DNA from: Sipunculus nudus
Lineage: Eukaryota > Annelida > Sipuncula > Golfingiida > Sipunculidae
Direction of reading: 5' to 3'
Length of the DNA stretch: 64,000 bases
Assembly: GCA_026874595.1 (NCBI GenBank)
Contig: CM049311.1
Coordinates: 31,765,176-31,829,175 of the forward strand
Shown: positions 1-10,429 of the stretch, in pieces
How the letters are laid out: each line of letters opens with the position of its first letter
Numbering within the stretch: the first letter of the stretch is position 1
Translations under genes and position numbers: made by a program
The notes under the pieces: model-generated
Databases searched by the model: none
What the model saw: the letters and a program-made list of their open reading frames with translations, nothing else
What the model was told of the DNA's origin: nothing

Positions 1-825
1 GTAGGTCGCGCCGTCGAAGACAAACCTTGTAGGCCTATACACGATCACCAAAAAAAATCACGGATCTTCTTCAACAGTGCAAGTTAAAAGATATTGGCGG
101 GATGACGATCCCAGCTGATAAAAATTTCGTCATGACCTTTACTGTGAGAGTGATCTTGACCTCTAATAGGTCCATTTTGGTTGGAAATCACACATAACTT
201 TACATATCTCAAGACAGGCTGCATGAAATGTACAAAAATGAAGTTGCTGGAAGATCTTGGATATAGCGCTACTTATATAAGACTTGTTGCACCATCTGCA
301 ATAATTTTCGCGTGGCTCCATCCGTGCATTTGTTTTGGGTGAAAATCACTATCTCAGGAGTTGGTCAATGGATCGGCCTTAAATTTTGCATGTCCATCTA
401 ACTTGGATAGCTTTGTCGTATACATGACAGGCGGCGCTACCTATAATCTAGTATTCTTAGAATACATCAATGCATTAATCTTAGGAGTGTTTTGTCAAGT
501 CTGTCTGACAAATTGCATGTCCATAGATCTTTATTACCTTAATCTCATTCACATGACTGGTGGCGCCACCTGCAATTATTTTTGCGTGGCGTCAATTCAT
601 TTTATTTGTTTTTGTTTTTTTTGTGAAATATATATCTCGAGAGTAGTGGATGTAGCAGCCTGGAATGATGCATATTTATTTGTCTTGGATAGCTTTCTCG
701 TAAACCAGACAGGTGGCGCTACCTACCATCCCGTTTTCGTATAATACATTGATGCCCTTTTCTCTGGAGTGGTTTGGCATATCGGTCTGAAATTCAACTC
801 CATTTTGGACCTCTGACATTAGAGA
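1..825 (+). repeat. Interspersed repeat family F1, copy 1
   Basis: This stretch matches 37311-38130 over its whole length at high identity, beginning with the same GTAGGTCGCGCC start. It runs off the left edge of the window. Inside are imperfect units of about 150-190 bp. Each carries a phrase of the type ATCTCAGGAG, then TTGCATGTCCAT, then a GGTGGCGCCACC-like palindrome. The 127-residue ORF at 361-744 is only an opening in these units: it holds the same short phrase three times and resembles no protein family. Related inverted units occur at 22540-23830. The element class is unknown; it has no coding capacity. Confidence 0.75.
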
Positions 826-837
826 GCCTACGACCAG

Positions 838-1412
838 CTAACTGGCTTACCAGCTTACGAGCCCCATAACTCGGAGAATATGGGTAACAGAGACCTAATT
901 TCAGGTTTCCACACAGAATTTTCATGGACCTCCCAGGATGTCAAGTTGGAAGATTCCAGGTCCAGCAGTTATGATTTGTGCCCTGTTAACAGATGACAGT
1001 TTCTTTGAAGGTCTCAAAAAGGAAGAAAAAAAATCATAAAAATTGGAAAAAATACAGGTGGCGCCATCAGTTTGCAGGAACTGAAGGAACACTCTATGAT
1101 CAATATTCATGCAGAGAATCATGGTGATCAATGCAGTAGTTATTCAGCTACTTGTGCTTTTGTTTCAATTTTTTTTTATTATTCTTGGGGTACTTACGAG
1201 ACCCATAGCTCAGAGAATATGGGTAACAGAGACCTTATTTCAGGTTTCCAAGGAGATTTTTCATGGACCTCCCAGGATGTCAAGTTGGAAGATTCCAGGT
1301 TCAGCGTTACGATTTGTGCACTGTTAATGGACGGACGGCCAGACGACCGGACGGATCGCCAGAGTGATCGCTATAGCTCAGATGACTTCAGTTAGCTGAG
1401 CTTAAAAAACTA
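838..1412 (+). repeat. Repeat family F3b, two ~330-bp units plus terminal hairpin
   Basis: Two copies of a unit containing ATGGGTAACAGAGACC (about 882 and 1222) are followed by a GGACGG-rich run and a terminal inverted repeat. That terminal pair is AGCTCAGATGACT and its near complement, ending GAGCTTAAAAA at about 1375-1412. The same order is seen at 31103-33425 with seven units. The ORFs at 1072-1395 and 1109-1327 are chance openings. A 3' hairpin followed by an A-run suggests a non-autonomous mobile element; the class is not settled. Confidence 0.7.
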
Positions 1413-1680
1413 ATGACTGGACTGGCTCATTTAAGGCGATATCGTACTTGTAGGCCATGAGGCGTTGTCAAAATAGGCCCAGGCCAGGAAAAAACTGCCA
1501 ATTTTTCCAGTCAAGGTTTTCTCAGTGGATTCTGGTAGTTTGAGACATACTCTTTAAAATAAGCTCTGGGGCTATCTTGAATTTTGCCTCAAATTCAATA
1601 TGGCCGCCGAAATTCAAATACGGCCGCCAAATATAACTAAAATGTTATCTTGAAGAACCCTATCAGAGGAAATGCAGATT
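1413..1680. other. Non-coding flank left of the long-TIR element
   Basis: No ORF or RNA gene is visible. The stretch repeats the phrase ATGGCCGCC several times (about 1600-1628), a phrase also present inside both arms of the neighbouring element. It may therefore be a diverged outer part of that element rather than neutral flank. Confidence 0.4.
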
Positions 1681-1998
1681 TTTTCCACCAATTCGTGATG
1701 ATAATAGCTAATGAACATGACCCAATTAGTTGGCTGCAACAGCAGAACGCCATTGATGGTTAAATCCAATAGGGCCGCCTGGCCCACCACGCTTTATAAT
1801 AACAAATACCCTGTTCTGGCAAAGATATGGCTATAAATTTGGTGTCTAGCCCTAGGTTTTCAGGGGCGGGGAATCCAAATATGCCATCAGATTCAAAATT
1901 AAGCCAGTAGGTCATGAGGAAAATTCAAGATGGCCGCCAATGACGATGTCAATAATCTACTGATTGGTGTTTTCCATATTCTACAGCAGTTACAAAAG
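1681..1998 (+). repeat. Left terminal inverted repeat of the 1681-8108 element
   Basis: It reads T6, then GTGATGATAATAGC, GAACATGACCCAATTAGTTG, TAAATTTGGTGTCTAGC and AAGATGGCCG. All of these occur in the same order on the opposite strand at 7786-8108. Confidence 0.75.
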
Positions 1999-2314
1999 TA
2001 ATTCTAGGGCCGAGAGATAGTTTTCAGGGTCAAGGAATACATTCCGTTTCTTTCAGCCACAATATCTACAACTGGTGCTATGAATCCAAGATGGCTGCCT
2101 TATCCAGCCTCGCTTTGATGAGTGTTTTCCTCTGCTCTCAGACAGGAAATAAATGTTCTGTAAGAGAATCTTTTCACAGAAACTAATCTCAGGTCTATTT
2201 TCAGATTATATGAATCCATTCCACAGTGAACCCAATGTGGAGCCCCTGACCAAGATTCAGTGAATCTGTAGTTCAACTTTGACAAAGACATTCAAGTGTG
2301 TTTTATCTTTGTGA

Positions 2315-2734
2315 TTGCCAGATTATTCAAATATGGCACTGATACCATCTATTCGTCCCAAAGTAACCGACAAGGGGAGATGCAGTCTTTGCAATGAACC
2401 CATCAAAGACAATGAGGACACTGCAGAGGTGAGAGCCAGTGGATTGCAGTCTCTTCTGGCCTATGCTGATAGATGGGCAGGTATTGACGAAATATTATGC
2501 TCCCAGTCACCATATGTTGAATTTAGATTAGCAAGACCGCGGTTGTCTGGGGACCACAATGACAATATCATTGTTCATAAAAGCTGCCGGATCAATTTTC
2601 GAACAAGGTTGAATCGATTCAAGGCAGACACCCCCCCCCCCCCCCCCAGCAGGGTACCAGTACTACAGAAGAGGTTCCAGAACAAACTGAGCAAACTGAA
2701 GTTCTCCCATACCGAATCCGCAGGGGATCATTAG
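2315..2734 (+). pseudogene. First segment: zinc module 1
   Basis: A 139-codon opening begins at ATG 2315, just after a pyrimidine-rich stretch ending CCAG, so the true start may lie in an upstream exon. It shows CSLC at residues 23-26 and HKSC at 88-91, a probable single zinc-binding module. After the poly-C run (2631-2647) the other frame reads more like protein (Glu/Thr-rich, then a basic stretch). The run has therefore probably slipped, and the last 30 residues of the opening are out of frame. The stop is at 2732-2734. Confidence 0.55.
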
Positions 2735-3757
2735 AGAAGAAAAAACTTTTGTTTTGTGTGTGATATAGAGACTAAAGATGATATGAAACCTTTCAATGAT
2801 GGTGGCCTTGGACGATGTTCAGAGGAGAATGCTTTCAGTAAAATGAAACATTCCATGGACTTGAAAATGAAGGATTTGAAAAGCAAGTATCATGCTGCAG
2901 CAAAGCAACTGGAAGTTCTTCTCAGTGGATCATCCTACGACGTGTTTGCGCTTGATCTTTAATACCATAAGACGTGCTACGATAACTTTACCTACATGTA
3001 TTGCTTGAAGCAGCCAACTACAGAGACTGAAAAACAGGAGAGATTGCAAACTGTAGTCATGGACAGATTTTTCCACCTGTTTCAGCGCAATGTTTTCAAG
3101 GACCAAGAGGCTTTTCTTCTGACTCTGCTGTTAGAAGATATTAAAGAGCTTAGCAGTGAGAATGACCTTTACGACCCACCCATCACAAAAACGGCCACAC
3201 TTAAGTTGAGGCTGTCAGAGAAATTCGGAAATTCCATTAATTTTCGTAAGATTGGAAAAAGGCTTGTGGTACATTCCAGCATTGTAAACCCCTTATCATA
3301 TTCTGCAGCTACAATTGAAGGCCATGGTCTCCGGGAAAGTGATCTGACAAAAGCATTTGCAAAGCTCATCCGTCGCAAAGTATCACAGCGAGAAGCAGTC
3401 AAGTGACCTTTGGAAGCACACGAACTGTTCAGCCTGCTTGATAGCCACAAACCCCTTCAGTGCATTTATAATGCTATCTCTTGGTCAGTCAATCCTCGGA
3501 GACCCACAAATTCACTGGGATATGTGACAGTTCGAAGGAAGGCAGAGGCAGAGAAAATCTCAGCAATCAGCCAAAGTTGGGAAAAGCTCATTACTAGTCA
3601 ACGACTACCATTAGGAACTGCTTTGAGTCTCACAATACACCGCATCACTGGTAGTAAGGAGGCAACCACTCTTTTGAACCGATGTGGAGTTGGTATCCCC
3701 TATACTGATGTCCGTGACCTTAATAAAAAATGGGCTAAGTCTGTCACCATAGCATAA
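2735..3757 (+). pseudogene. Second segment: zinc module 2 and helical region
   Basis: One frame runs through 2735-3757 with stops only at 2960-2962 (TAA), 3404-3406 (TGA) and 3755-3757 (TAA). Joined conceptually it gives CxxC (2750-2761), a charged helical stretch, YHKTCY (2963-2980), then about 250 residues rich in Lys, Glu and Leu. The TAA at 2960 interrupts zinc module 2 just before its His/Cys pair, which marks it as a disabling mutation. Confidence 0.55.
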
Positions 3758-3759
3758 AC

Positions 3760-4185
3760 AGATGCTGCCGCCTGGTTTTTATCAAGGGTCGGAGCGTACA
3801 CGTAACATTTGACAACTCAGATGGAAAACAACAGACGCTGACGGGAGCACACACTACGCATCACACGACTGGTACAATATTTCAGACTAGACAGTCAAAT
3901 GATGATACTGTTGCCAGTGCTATGCAGAAACAATCAGAGGTGTCGAACATCATAGACAATGAGAAGCCTGACTATGGATCATTCAAAATCCCCAAACGTA
4001 GGACACCACCTCCATCATTTCCTGAGATTAAAGATGACTACAAGGCCTCAACAGTCTTATCAGAAGCAATGGAATGTAACATTGCCTGAGTTGTGCTAGC
4101 TGCAGTCGGAGACATTTGCCTAGAAGAATATGGTTCTCAGGTAGACAGGGATGAACTAGGACCAGTTTGATCATGGACTTCATTT
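3760..4185 (+). pseudogene. Third segment, with two TGA stops in likely Trp positions
   Basis: A one-base slip in the T-run at about 3777-3781 moves the gene to the next frame. That frame then reads FDNSDGKQQTLTG (about 3806-3844), a phrase of the kind conserved in this family. Stops at 4087-4089 and 4168-4170 are both TGA, where the surrounding sequence would tolerate Trp (TGG). Too short and broken to give a long ORF. Confidence 0.5.
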
Positions 4186-5190
4186 ATGAAAAATGTGACA
4201 AACTGCTCGACCACCAAATGCAAGTTTGAGTATCTTCCAGTTGTTCCATTACCGCCAGGGGACAATGTAATCAAATGGTACATAGACATGATAGTTCAAG
4301 TGGCAGATGATCTTGAACTAGATTATACCTTCGCACATGCAGATGAGGCAATCAACAGCAAGATGTTGATAATATCCTGGCTCAATCAAGAAGGGTATGA
4401 TAAGATCATACCCCTCATGGGTGGTTTTCACACAATTCTGGTGAGCCTTAAGATCCTGTATAAGAAGTACACCTGTCTCGGTTTCGGTGATTGGTGGGTT
4501 GACAGTGGAGCAATTGCCGATGGCTCTGTGGCTCAAGCACTAGAAGGTCGCCATTATGCAAGGAGTGTTCGCCTGCACAAACAGTCCTTTGAGGCACTAC
4601 TCAGGCACCGAAGCAAGTCAGATGACGTCAGCAACAAATTGGACCAAGTTACGAGACAAGCAATTGCCAAGCTGAGGTACAACCTTTGTGCTGAAAATCT
4701 CCAATCTCTGCTGGGCCTGCCTAGATTCAAAGATATTTGCTCGTCACTGCAGACGTCCGAAGGCACACAAGCGAAAATGATGGTAGAGTACATCAAGGAT
4801 GTATCTGCTTTGCTCTGTCTCATTACGGCAGTCCGGGAGAAAAGTATTGAGACTCACATGGCAGCTGAACGTGCTCTAGTGCCAAAGTGCTTTGCTTTCG
4901 GACACATAAATTATGCAAGATACCTCACATTCCAGCATGTCAACCTGCAAAATTTGAAAATCAATCGCAAGGACGCCTGGGAGGACCTAGTACCTAATGG
5001 ATTTGGAGGATCATTATCGGGAGAACCATTTTCTACCATTCACGGTGATCTCATCACGGAGACAACAATCAACCGTGAGGTAAAGGTAAGAGGAGGTCCG
5101 ATGCAGGGTGGATACAGCACCAGTGAGCAGACAACAGATACTTTAATCAAAACTAGCCATATGATTGCAAAGGTTAGAGCTACACTGTAA
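4186..5190 (+). pseudogene. Fourth segment: central domain (longest open stretch)
   Basis: This 334-codon opening is the best preserved part. It holds a family-typical MGGFH motif near residue 80, followed by a region resembling a structured alpha/beta domain. It then runs through a long helical stretch to a HGDLITETTINREVK-like segment. No catalytic signature of a known enzyme could be named. The TAA at 5188-5190 is followed in the same frame by the rest of the gene, so the stop is internal. Confidence 0.55.
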
Positions 5191-6458
5191 GAAAGGCTAG
5201 ACATACTGACGTCTTCAACTCATAAAGAGATAAACATCGGCGCACGAAGACAGCATGACAACATGGTTTCTACACTAGTTGAACAACTCGATAGATACTT
5301 CGACCCTTTCCTCAGTGCTCCAGCTCGTCATATGAAGACAGGTGTCGAAATTGGCCATGATATTGTGGAAGGGCTGTTTTCGTCAACAGAAGCTGGAGAA
5401 AAACAGTATAATGACTTTGTTGACAGCAGACTCAAAGCCACAGGAGAAGACAGGACAAACTTCTTTGAGAAGATTGTGAATCTCAAAATTAAGACTGTCC
5501 TGGAGAAATCAAAGAAGGAGCCAAAAGCTGTGAATGTTCCCCAGGAAGATAGGCAAGCTTTTGGCCTTTTGGTAGGCAAGGCTACCTCACCAGCAGAGGC
5601 ACATTCTTACCCTCTTACAGTTGTCCCGCTTGCTCTAGCCACTCCAGATAGAGATCTCCGTCAAGGATCAAAAGCAGCACTCAGGAACTACCTCATTGAA
5701 GAGTCAGCATCAGTTTGTGATGAAGCACCAAAAAAAAGTCTTTGGTTTATTGATGGAATGGCAGCTGTCAAGACTATCCCCCCTAATCAGCATTGGGGGG
5801 AATATGCAAATGCCCTGTTGGAGTTCTGCTTACTCATAGTAAATACAAGCCACTGGCTCTGGGAATAATATTTGATTCCTACAGCACAGCTACAACCAAG
5901 GAATTAACTCAAATTCGCCGCGGTACTGCTGGCCGAAGAATCAACACCACCAGCCCTGAGCAAAGTATGCGTAGTGGCAAAGACTGGGATATGTTTCTGC
6001 ACAATTCTGAAAACAAAACAGAATTGGTAAGATTTCTGGTGAATTACTACAAGTCAGATGCCGTAAGATCCAATCTGAGACTCCCTCTTACCGTGACAGA
6101 GGAAGAGAAAACCTGGCTGCTGACAAATGCAAGTATGGAGGAATTAGAATCATATTACCACTGTGAAGCAGATACAAGGCTCGTGCTACACGCCTCGATG
6201 TGCAAAGATCCAGTGATAATCAGAGCCACTGACACGGACATCATGGTCCTCCTGTGCTATGCTTATTCCACCTGCAAGCCACCACATGACTGGCTTATGA
6301 AGGTAGATCATCGCTACATTAGCATCAGTAAAGTAGCTGATCAATTTGGAGATCCAGTTTGCCAAATTCTTCCTGCATACCATAGTATCACTGGTTGTGA
6401 TACCACCTCATACCCGTACGGTATTGGTAAGATCAAGCCAATCACCACCTCTCTCTGA
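5191..6458 (+). pseudogene. Fifth segment: predicted PIN/FEN-like nuclease domain
   Basis: The frame continues from 5191 to a shift at about 5820-5850 and then to the stop at 6456-6458. Acidic motifs appear in the order expected for FEN/XPG-type PIN domains: IDGMA (near 5752), IFDSY (near 5870), EADTR (6165-6179), TDTD (6228-6239) and GCDTTS (6393-6410). Each sits after a hydrophobic strand. The spacing and order are the evidence; homology could not be searched. The slip at 5820-5850 falls between the first two motifs. Confidence 0.55.
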
Positions 6459-7397
6459 ACTTTGAAGGTCAGTTGACTCGGTTCAGGACATTTCCAAAGC
6501 TAAGCATTTCTTCCAAACTTGCATGTACCCAGGGCTTGAACGGGAATCCCACGTGGAAACCCGGATCAGAATGTACAACAAGAAAAAGGTGAAGTCAAGC
6601 ATGAGCGTCCTGTCAGACGAACACAGCACTAATGAGCATATCAGGAGGGTGACTTGCAGGCATTCATATGGTCTCAAAACTACCATTGAGTATCCTGAAT
6701 TTACAGGTAGGGGTTGGCAGATAGCGAAAGAGGGTATTCGACCAGTATGGTTCATATGTCCACAACTTCCACCCAGTCTCTCCAAGAAAAGTAGCCTCAA
6801 TGAACAAAAGCAAGGTAAGTCACAAAATACAGCTTCTTAACCATGACATTTCTAAGAAACTTATGTCAACAGTTGTGCCCTTTAGTAATACCAAATTTTA
6901 TCACGTAGGCTGTGCCAACTATGATGCAGACGTGGAAAAACGGCTGAAGACACTGGCAGTGAGCTGCCCCCTTGTAAACGGAGCAAGACAACTTGCAAGA
7001 CCAGAGGAGAAGGATCGAGAGCTAGGGGTAAAAGAAGGGCAAAAACAGAGAGGTACGTCGGTTACTTAGATAGAAGCTATCACAGAAAATTAGACAATGA
7101 ACCTACAGATTTCATGATCAGTCTGAGATTCCTATTTTATTCTCAGGTCATCTCGACTATGAGGATGATGCAGATGGGGTCGCAGGAGAGAAACAACCTC
7201 TACCTCGGCAGGAAATTACTGCAGGCCTCAGATATGAACGATTAAGAGCGGATGACCACGGATTCTTTGGAGATGATGAAATTTCCGACATTGAGTCTAG
7301 TGACATTGAACCAGCACCTCATACCTCTTCAGACGTTTGTGGCATGGATTCGCTGACCGAGAGTGACATTTATAGTGACTTGGATATCAGTGAATAA
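6459..7397 (+). pseudogene. Last segment with two introns and acidic C-terminus
   Basis: A coding stretch (6483-6814) ends with a GRGW and PVWFICPQLPP-like segment typical of the family's C-terminal part. It meets a donor CAAG|GTAAGT at 6814/6815 and an acceptor GTAG|GC at 6908/6909. A second intron, 7053-7146 (donor GTACGT, acceptor TTCTCAG), joins GAGAG to GTCATC in frame. The final exon, 7147-7397, is rich in Asp, Glu and Ser and ends with TAA. Retained introns show that this is a DNA copy, not a retrocopy. Confidence 0.5.
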
Positions 7398-7785
7398 GGA
7401 GAAAATTCATGATCTGTTTGGAGCCTTTCCGGCTCCCAAATACTGTTCGGCCTAACAACAGCCATGTTTTTTATGATGAAATTTGGTTGAGGGCCCCTGT
7501 GTTTCATGATACGAGAAGTGATTAAATTACTGTAAAAAGTGGATGAACAGTTTTCTTGACCCTGAAAACCAATATCTAGCCCCAATTATTATTTGAGACC
7601 TGCTACAGCAAAAGCCGAAATAAGTTATAGCACAGTGAGAAGGGCATGTCTTTACAGTTAGTCCATTTCACTTTTCTCTTTACATTGTGAAACCGAACTT
7701 AATCTATTTCTTCCGTTGTCTCCAGCCATGTTTTTAACACTTTCTGTCTATGCGACTTATTCTGGATTTTGCTGGAGCAAGTCAA

Positions 7786-8108
7786 ATTTTTGTAACTGTT
7801 GTGTCAACATGAGAAACATCGATGAACAGATTACGAACATCGCCGTTGACGGCCATCTTGAATTTATTTCATGACCTACTGACCTAATTTCAAATCTAAT
7901 GGCAAATTTGGATTCCTCATCCCTGAAAACCTAGAGCTAGACACCAAATTTATAGCAATATACTTGCCAGAACAGGAGATATTGCTATTATCAAAAAAGC
8001 GTGGTGGGCCCGGCGGCCATATTGGATTAGACAACCAATTGCGTTCTGCTGTGGCAACCAACTAATTGGGTCATGTTCATTGGCTATTATCATCACAAAT
8101 CAGTGAAA
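7786..8108 (-). repeat. Right terminal inverted repeat of the 1681-8108 element
   Basis: This is the reverse complement of 1681-1998, with about one change in five bases. The region between the gene's stop (7397) and this arm holds no ORF worth reporting. Confidence 0.75.
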
Positions 8109-8109
8109 A

Positions 8110-9540
8110 ACAAGGGACCTATGGGTCACGTCGCTCAGCTGAATTTTGGAAAATATTAGTAACTGCAAAATATTTTTGTTTCTTATGTTTTTTTCCATGT
8201 ATATTACCATTTGAAAAGCTAAGAGAAAATGACCCAGCTTAAATGAAACTCTGTAAATTATAGAATAATGGACATGAGCTAAAGCATATGGACTGTGTAA
8301 TAAATGAAACCTTTGGCCTGAAACCATTTAGTGATGCACCAAGGGGGAAAATGGGCTTACGGTAAGTGTCATATAAAAGTTCCATTTCATAAACAAATAA
8401 TGTGTGAAGTAAATAATTTTTCAAAAGTTAAATATATTGCCATATGAGTTAAAAATTAATCCCACAAAGTTTGACCAATATTTCTAATTTTAAAAACTAG
8501 ATAACTAGGCCAGTGATCAAATATCTAAGTGATCAAATATCTTTCCTGATTTTTTACACAATGCATTATGTTTGAGCCCATAACTTTTTTTAAATCATAT
8601 AATACAGACCTAATTTCTGGCAAGTACATAGGAACTATATAGAGGAATATTTATGGTAAATATGAGGAAAAACAGGTGAGTGGTTTCGTAGTTAGGCTGT
8701 CCTGAAATGTGAAAATAGGTTTTAATAAAAAAAAATTAAGGTTTTTCCTTAATTTCTCAAAGGAACAAAGTCGCAAAGACCCAGTTTTTGGCTTGGTAGG
8801 AGATCTTGGGAGCATACAGAGCTGCACTGAATGACCAACAGTGACCACAGTGGACTGCTTGACAATGTAAGGGAATAATACAAGAGCCTCCAAAAAAAAT
8901 TCAATAACTAGCCTTATTGTGCAGCTTTTATTTTCAAATTTCAGATTTTAACAGATTAAATCTTATTTGTACATGCTGTGAAAATTAGATCAACAGTACT
9001 TACAGGGAAAAAACGTGCCATGGTCAAAATTGGGCAAAATTTAAGGTACCAATTTTTTATTTTTGTTAATATTTTTAAAAATTTTAAAGATTTTGATCTA
9101 ATTTTGGGTATACAATTTAATTTTGATTAATTAAAGTTATATTACTGGAAAAAAAGTCCATAGCTTTAACATGTTTTGTGTTAATTGTTCAAATATCTTT
9201 CCTGATTTCTTACAAAATGCATTATGTTTGGACCCATAACCTTTTTAAATTATATAATACAGACCTAATTTCTGGCATGTACATAGGAACTATATAGAGG
9301 AATATTTATGGTAAATATGAGGAAAAACAGATGAGCGGTTTTGATATAAGGCAGTCCTGAAGTGTGACCCAGTTTTCGGCTTGGTAGGAGATCTTGGGGA
9401 CATCTAACATGATGCCGAATTTTGGATTCCTAGGTCTTACGGTTTCAAAACGTGCCACATCTACGGACGGACGGACGGACGGACGGACAGACGGACGGAC
9501 GACGGACAATGGACCATGACGCTATAGGTATGTATAGTGA
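8110..9540 (+). repeat. Repeat family F3, two partial units with GGACGGAC run
   Basis: Two head-to-tail units share ATGCATTATGTTTG, CATAACTTTTTT, ACAGACCTAATTTCTGGCA and GGAACTATATAGAGGAATA (first about 8510-8810, second about 8920-9540). The second ends in a (GGAC)n run at 9466-9505. Copies occur at 25860-26615 and 34680-36065. The first bases (8110-8135) carry a separate palindrome-based terminus, GACCTATGGGTCAC, which is also at 33455. There is no coding capacity; all ORFs here are short and unrelated to known proteins. Confidence 0.7.
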
Positions 9541-10060
9541 TGACGTCACAAACTCGATACCAATTAGTATATGGTTCAGCAATAAAGTTAAAAGACCTCT
9601 ATTTCTAAAGACCTTGGTCCCTTTGTCTGCAACTGGTTTAAAGTCTGGTCATTTTGGGATTACTTACTTCATGCTGACCGGGAAACGCTTAAAGGGAGCT
9701 ATGCAGTATTCACCTACTTTTTTTCTGTAGAAAGTCTGTAATTTCTGGCTTACCCTGCCTACCCATAAATTAACTTTAATTACTCCTATAGAAAAAAATC
9801 TTATAACGCCTCTGTGGTGGATGTGAGAGCTTGTTTTTCTACTTTCTGTTAATAAACACGGGACTTGTCCCAATGTTGACACCGTAAAAGCATGTAACGT
9901 AAGATGGCTGGTTGCATATGTGCGGAAGCTGAAAATTCATTAGTTACAAAAAGCCGTTTGTAAAACTGTGGTCCTACTGACTTGCCGTCAGATGTCCATA
10001 TTGAATGTATTGATTAATTTCGCGGGTCCCTCATGTTATAAACACGTGGATATAAAGTAT
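9541..10060. repeat. Non-coding stretch; 9895-10055 is a diverged repeat
   Basis: No gene is visible in the first part. The part from 9895 matches 21085-21245 in the same orientation. Shared phrases are GTTGCATATGTG, CAGATGTC and GTTATAAACA(C/T)GTGGATATAA. The family is unknown. Confidence 0.5.
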
Positions 10061-10064
10061 AAGT

Positions 10065-10284
10065 CCCATAGAAGACCCGGCAGAGCTACGGCAGTGCCAC
10101 GGACAGGTCCGGGGTGATCCGGGGATGTAAGCCGTAGCGCTGCCGGGATGGGCCGGGACGGTCCGGGAGGGCCAGCCGGCAGTTTTTAGATGTCAAAAAC
10201 TGCCGTGGAAGTACGGGGCACTGCCGTGACAGTCCTTGGAGATCCGGATCAATGAAAACTACCCCGGCAGAGCGACGGACCAAT
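10065..10284. repeat. GC-rich repeat with an 11-bp perfect hairpin
   Basis: The sequence is built from short variants of CCGGCAG and GGTCCGGG and is far richer in G+C than its surroundings. A perfect stem, CGGCAGTTTTT with its complement around a 7-base loop, lies at 10177-10205. CCCGGCAGAGC occurs near both edges (10077 and 10262), suggesting short inverted or direct termini. The next element was inserted into the right side of this repeat, as the fragment continues at 14057-14120. Confidence 0.5.
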
Positions 10285-10291
10285 ATACGGC

Positions 10292-10414
10292 CACAGGCGC
10301 TTGAATCGCTATTTGTGTTGATATTGGCTTAAATCGTGTTCAATTTACCTTAACAACAATCCCCTACCGTTCAATGAGCTGTAAACCATGTTATATCGCT
10401 TGCCGGTACTTGTT
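10292..10414 (+). repeat. Left 123-bp terminal inverted repeat
   Basis: Identical, base for base, to the reverse complement of 13934-14056. The match stops at both ends with a mismatch. Confidence 0.9.
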
Positions 10415-10429
10415 TATATAATAGATACA

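Larger units (their letters stand above)
2315..7397 (+). pseudogene. Decayed gene: double zinc module + PIN/FEN-like nuclease family
   Basis: One gene is broken by about four frameshifts and at least five in-frame stops. The order of parts is as follows. Zinc module 1 is C-x2-C with H-x2-C (residues 23, 26, 88, 91 from the ATG at 2315). A 17-C run at 2631-2647 falls in the linker. Zinc module 2 is CxxC at 2750-2761 with YHKTC at 2963-2977. Next come a helical region (2996-3757), a segment with FDNSDG (about 3808), a large central domain with MGGFH (4186-5190), and the PIN-like part (5263-6458). A GRGW...PVWFICPQLPP segment follows (6700-6790), and an acidic tail ends at TAA 7395-7397. Two plausible introns remain. 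I know this domain set only as uncharacterised, often multicopy invertebrate proteins. The nuclease role is predicted, not shown. This copy cannot make the full protein. Confidence 0.7.
1681..8108 (+). mobile_element. Long-TIR DNA element carrying a decayed zinc/PIN-like gene
   Basis: Both ends carry the same roughly 310-bp sequence in opposite orientation (1681-1998 and about 7786-8108, roughly 80% identical by eye), enclosing one gene at 2315-7397. A weaker shared phrase, TTTTCAGGGTCAAG, extends the arms to about 2034 and 7555. The outer edges are T-rich. Directly beyond the right edge lies the terminus of another repeat (8110-8135), so a target duplication cannot be identified. This is the layout of an autonomous cut-and-paste transposon or a gene-carrying foldback element. 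No DDE transposase or rolling-circle replicase is visible. The assignment as mobile is inference from the arms and the single enclosed gene. Confidence 0.65.

Noticed and set aside
2315-7397. Stop-codon recoding to explain the internal stops
   Set aside because: TGA and TAA both occur and frameshifts are also needed, so decay is simpler.
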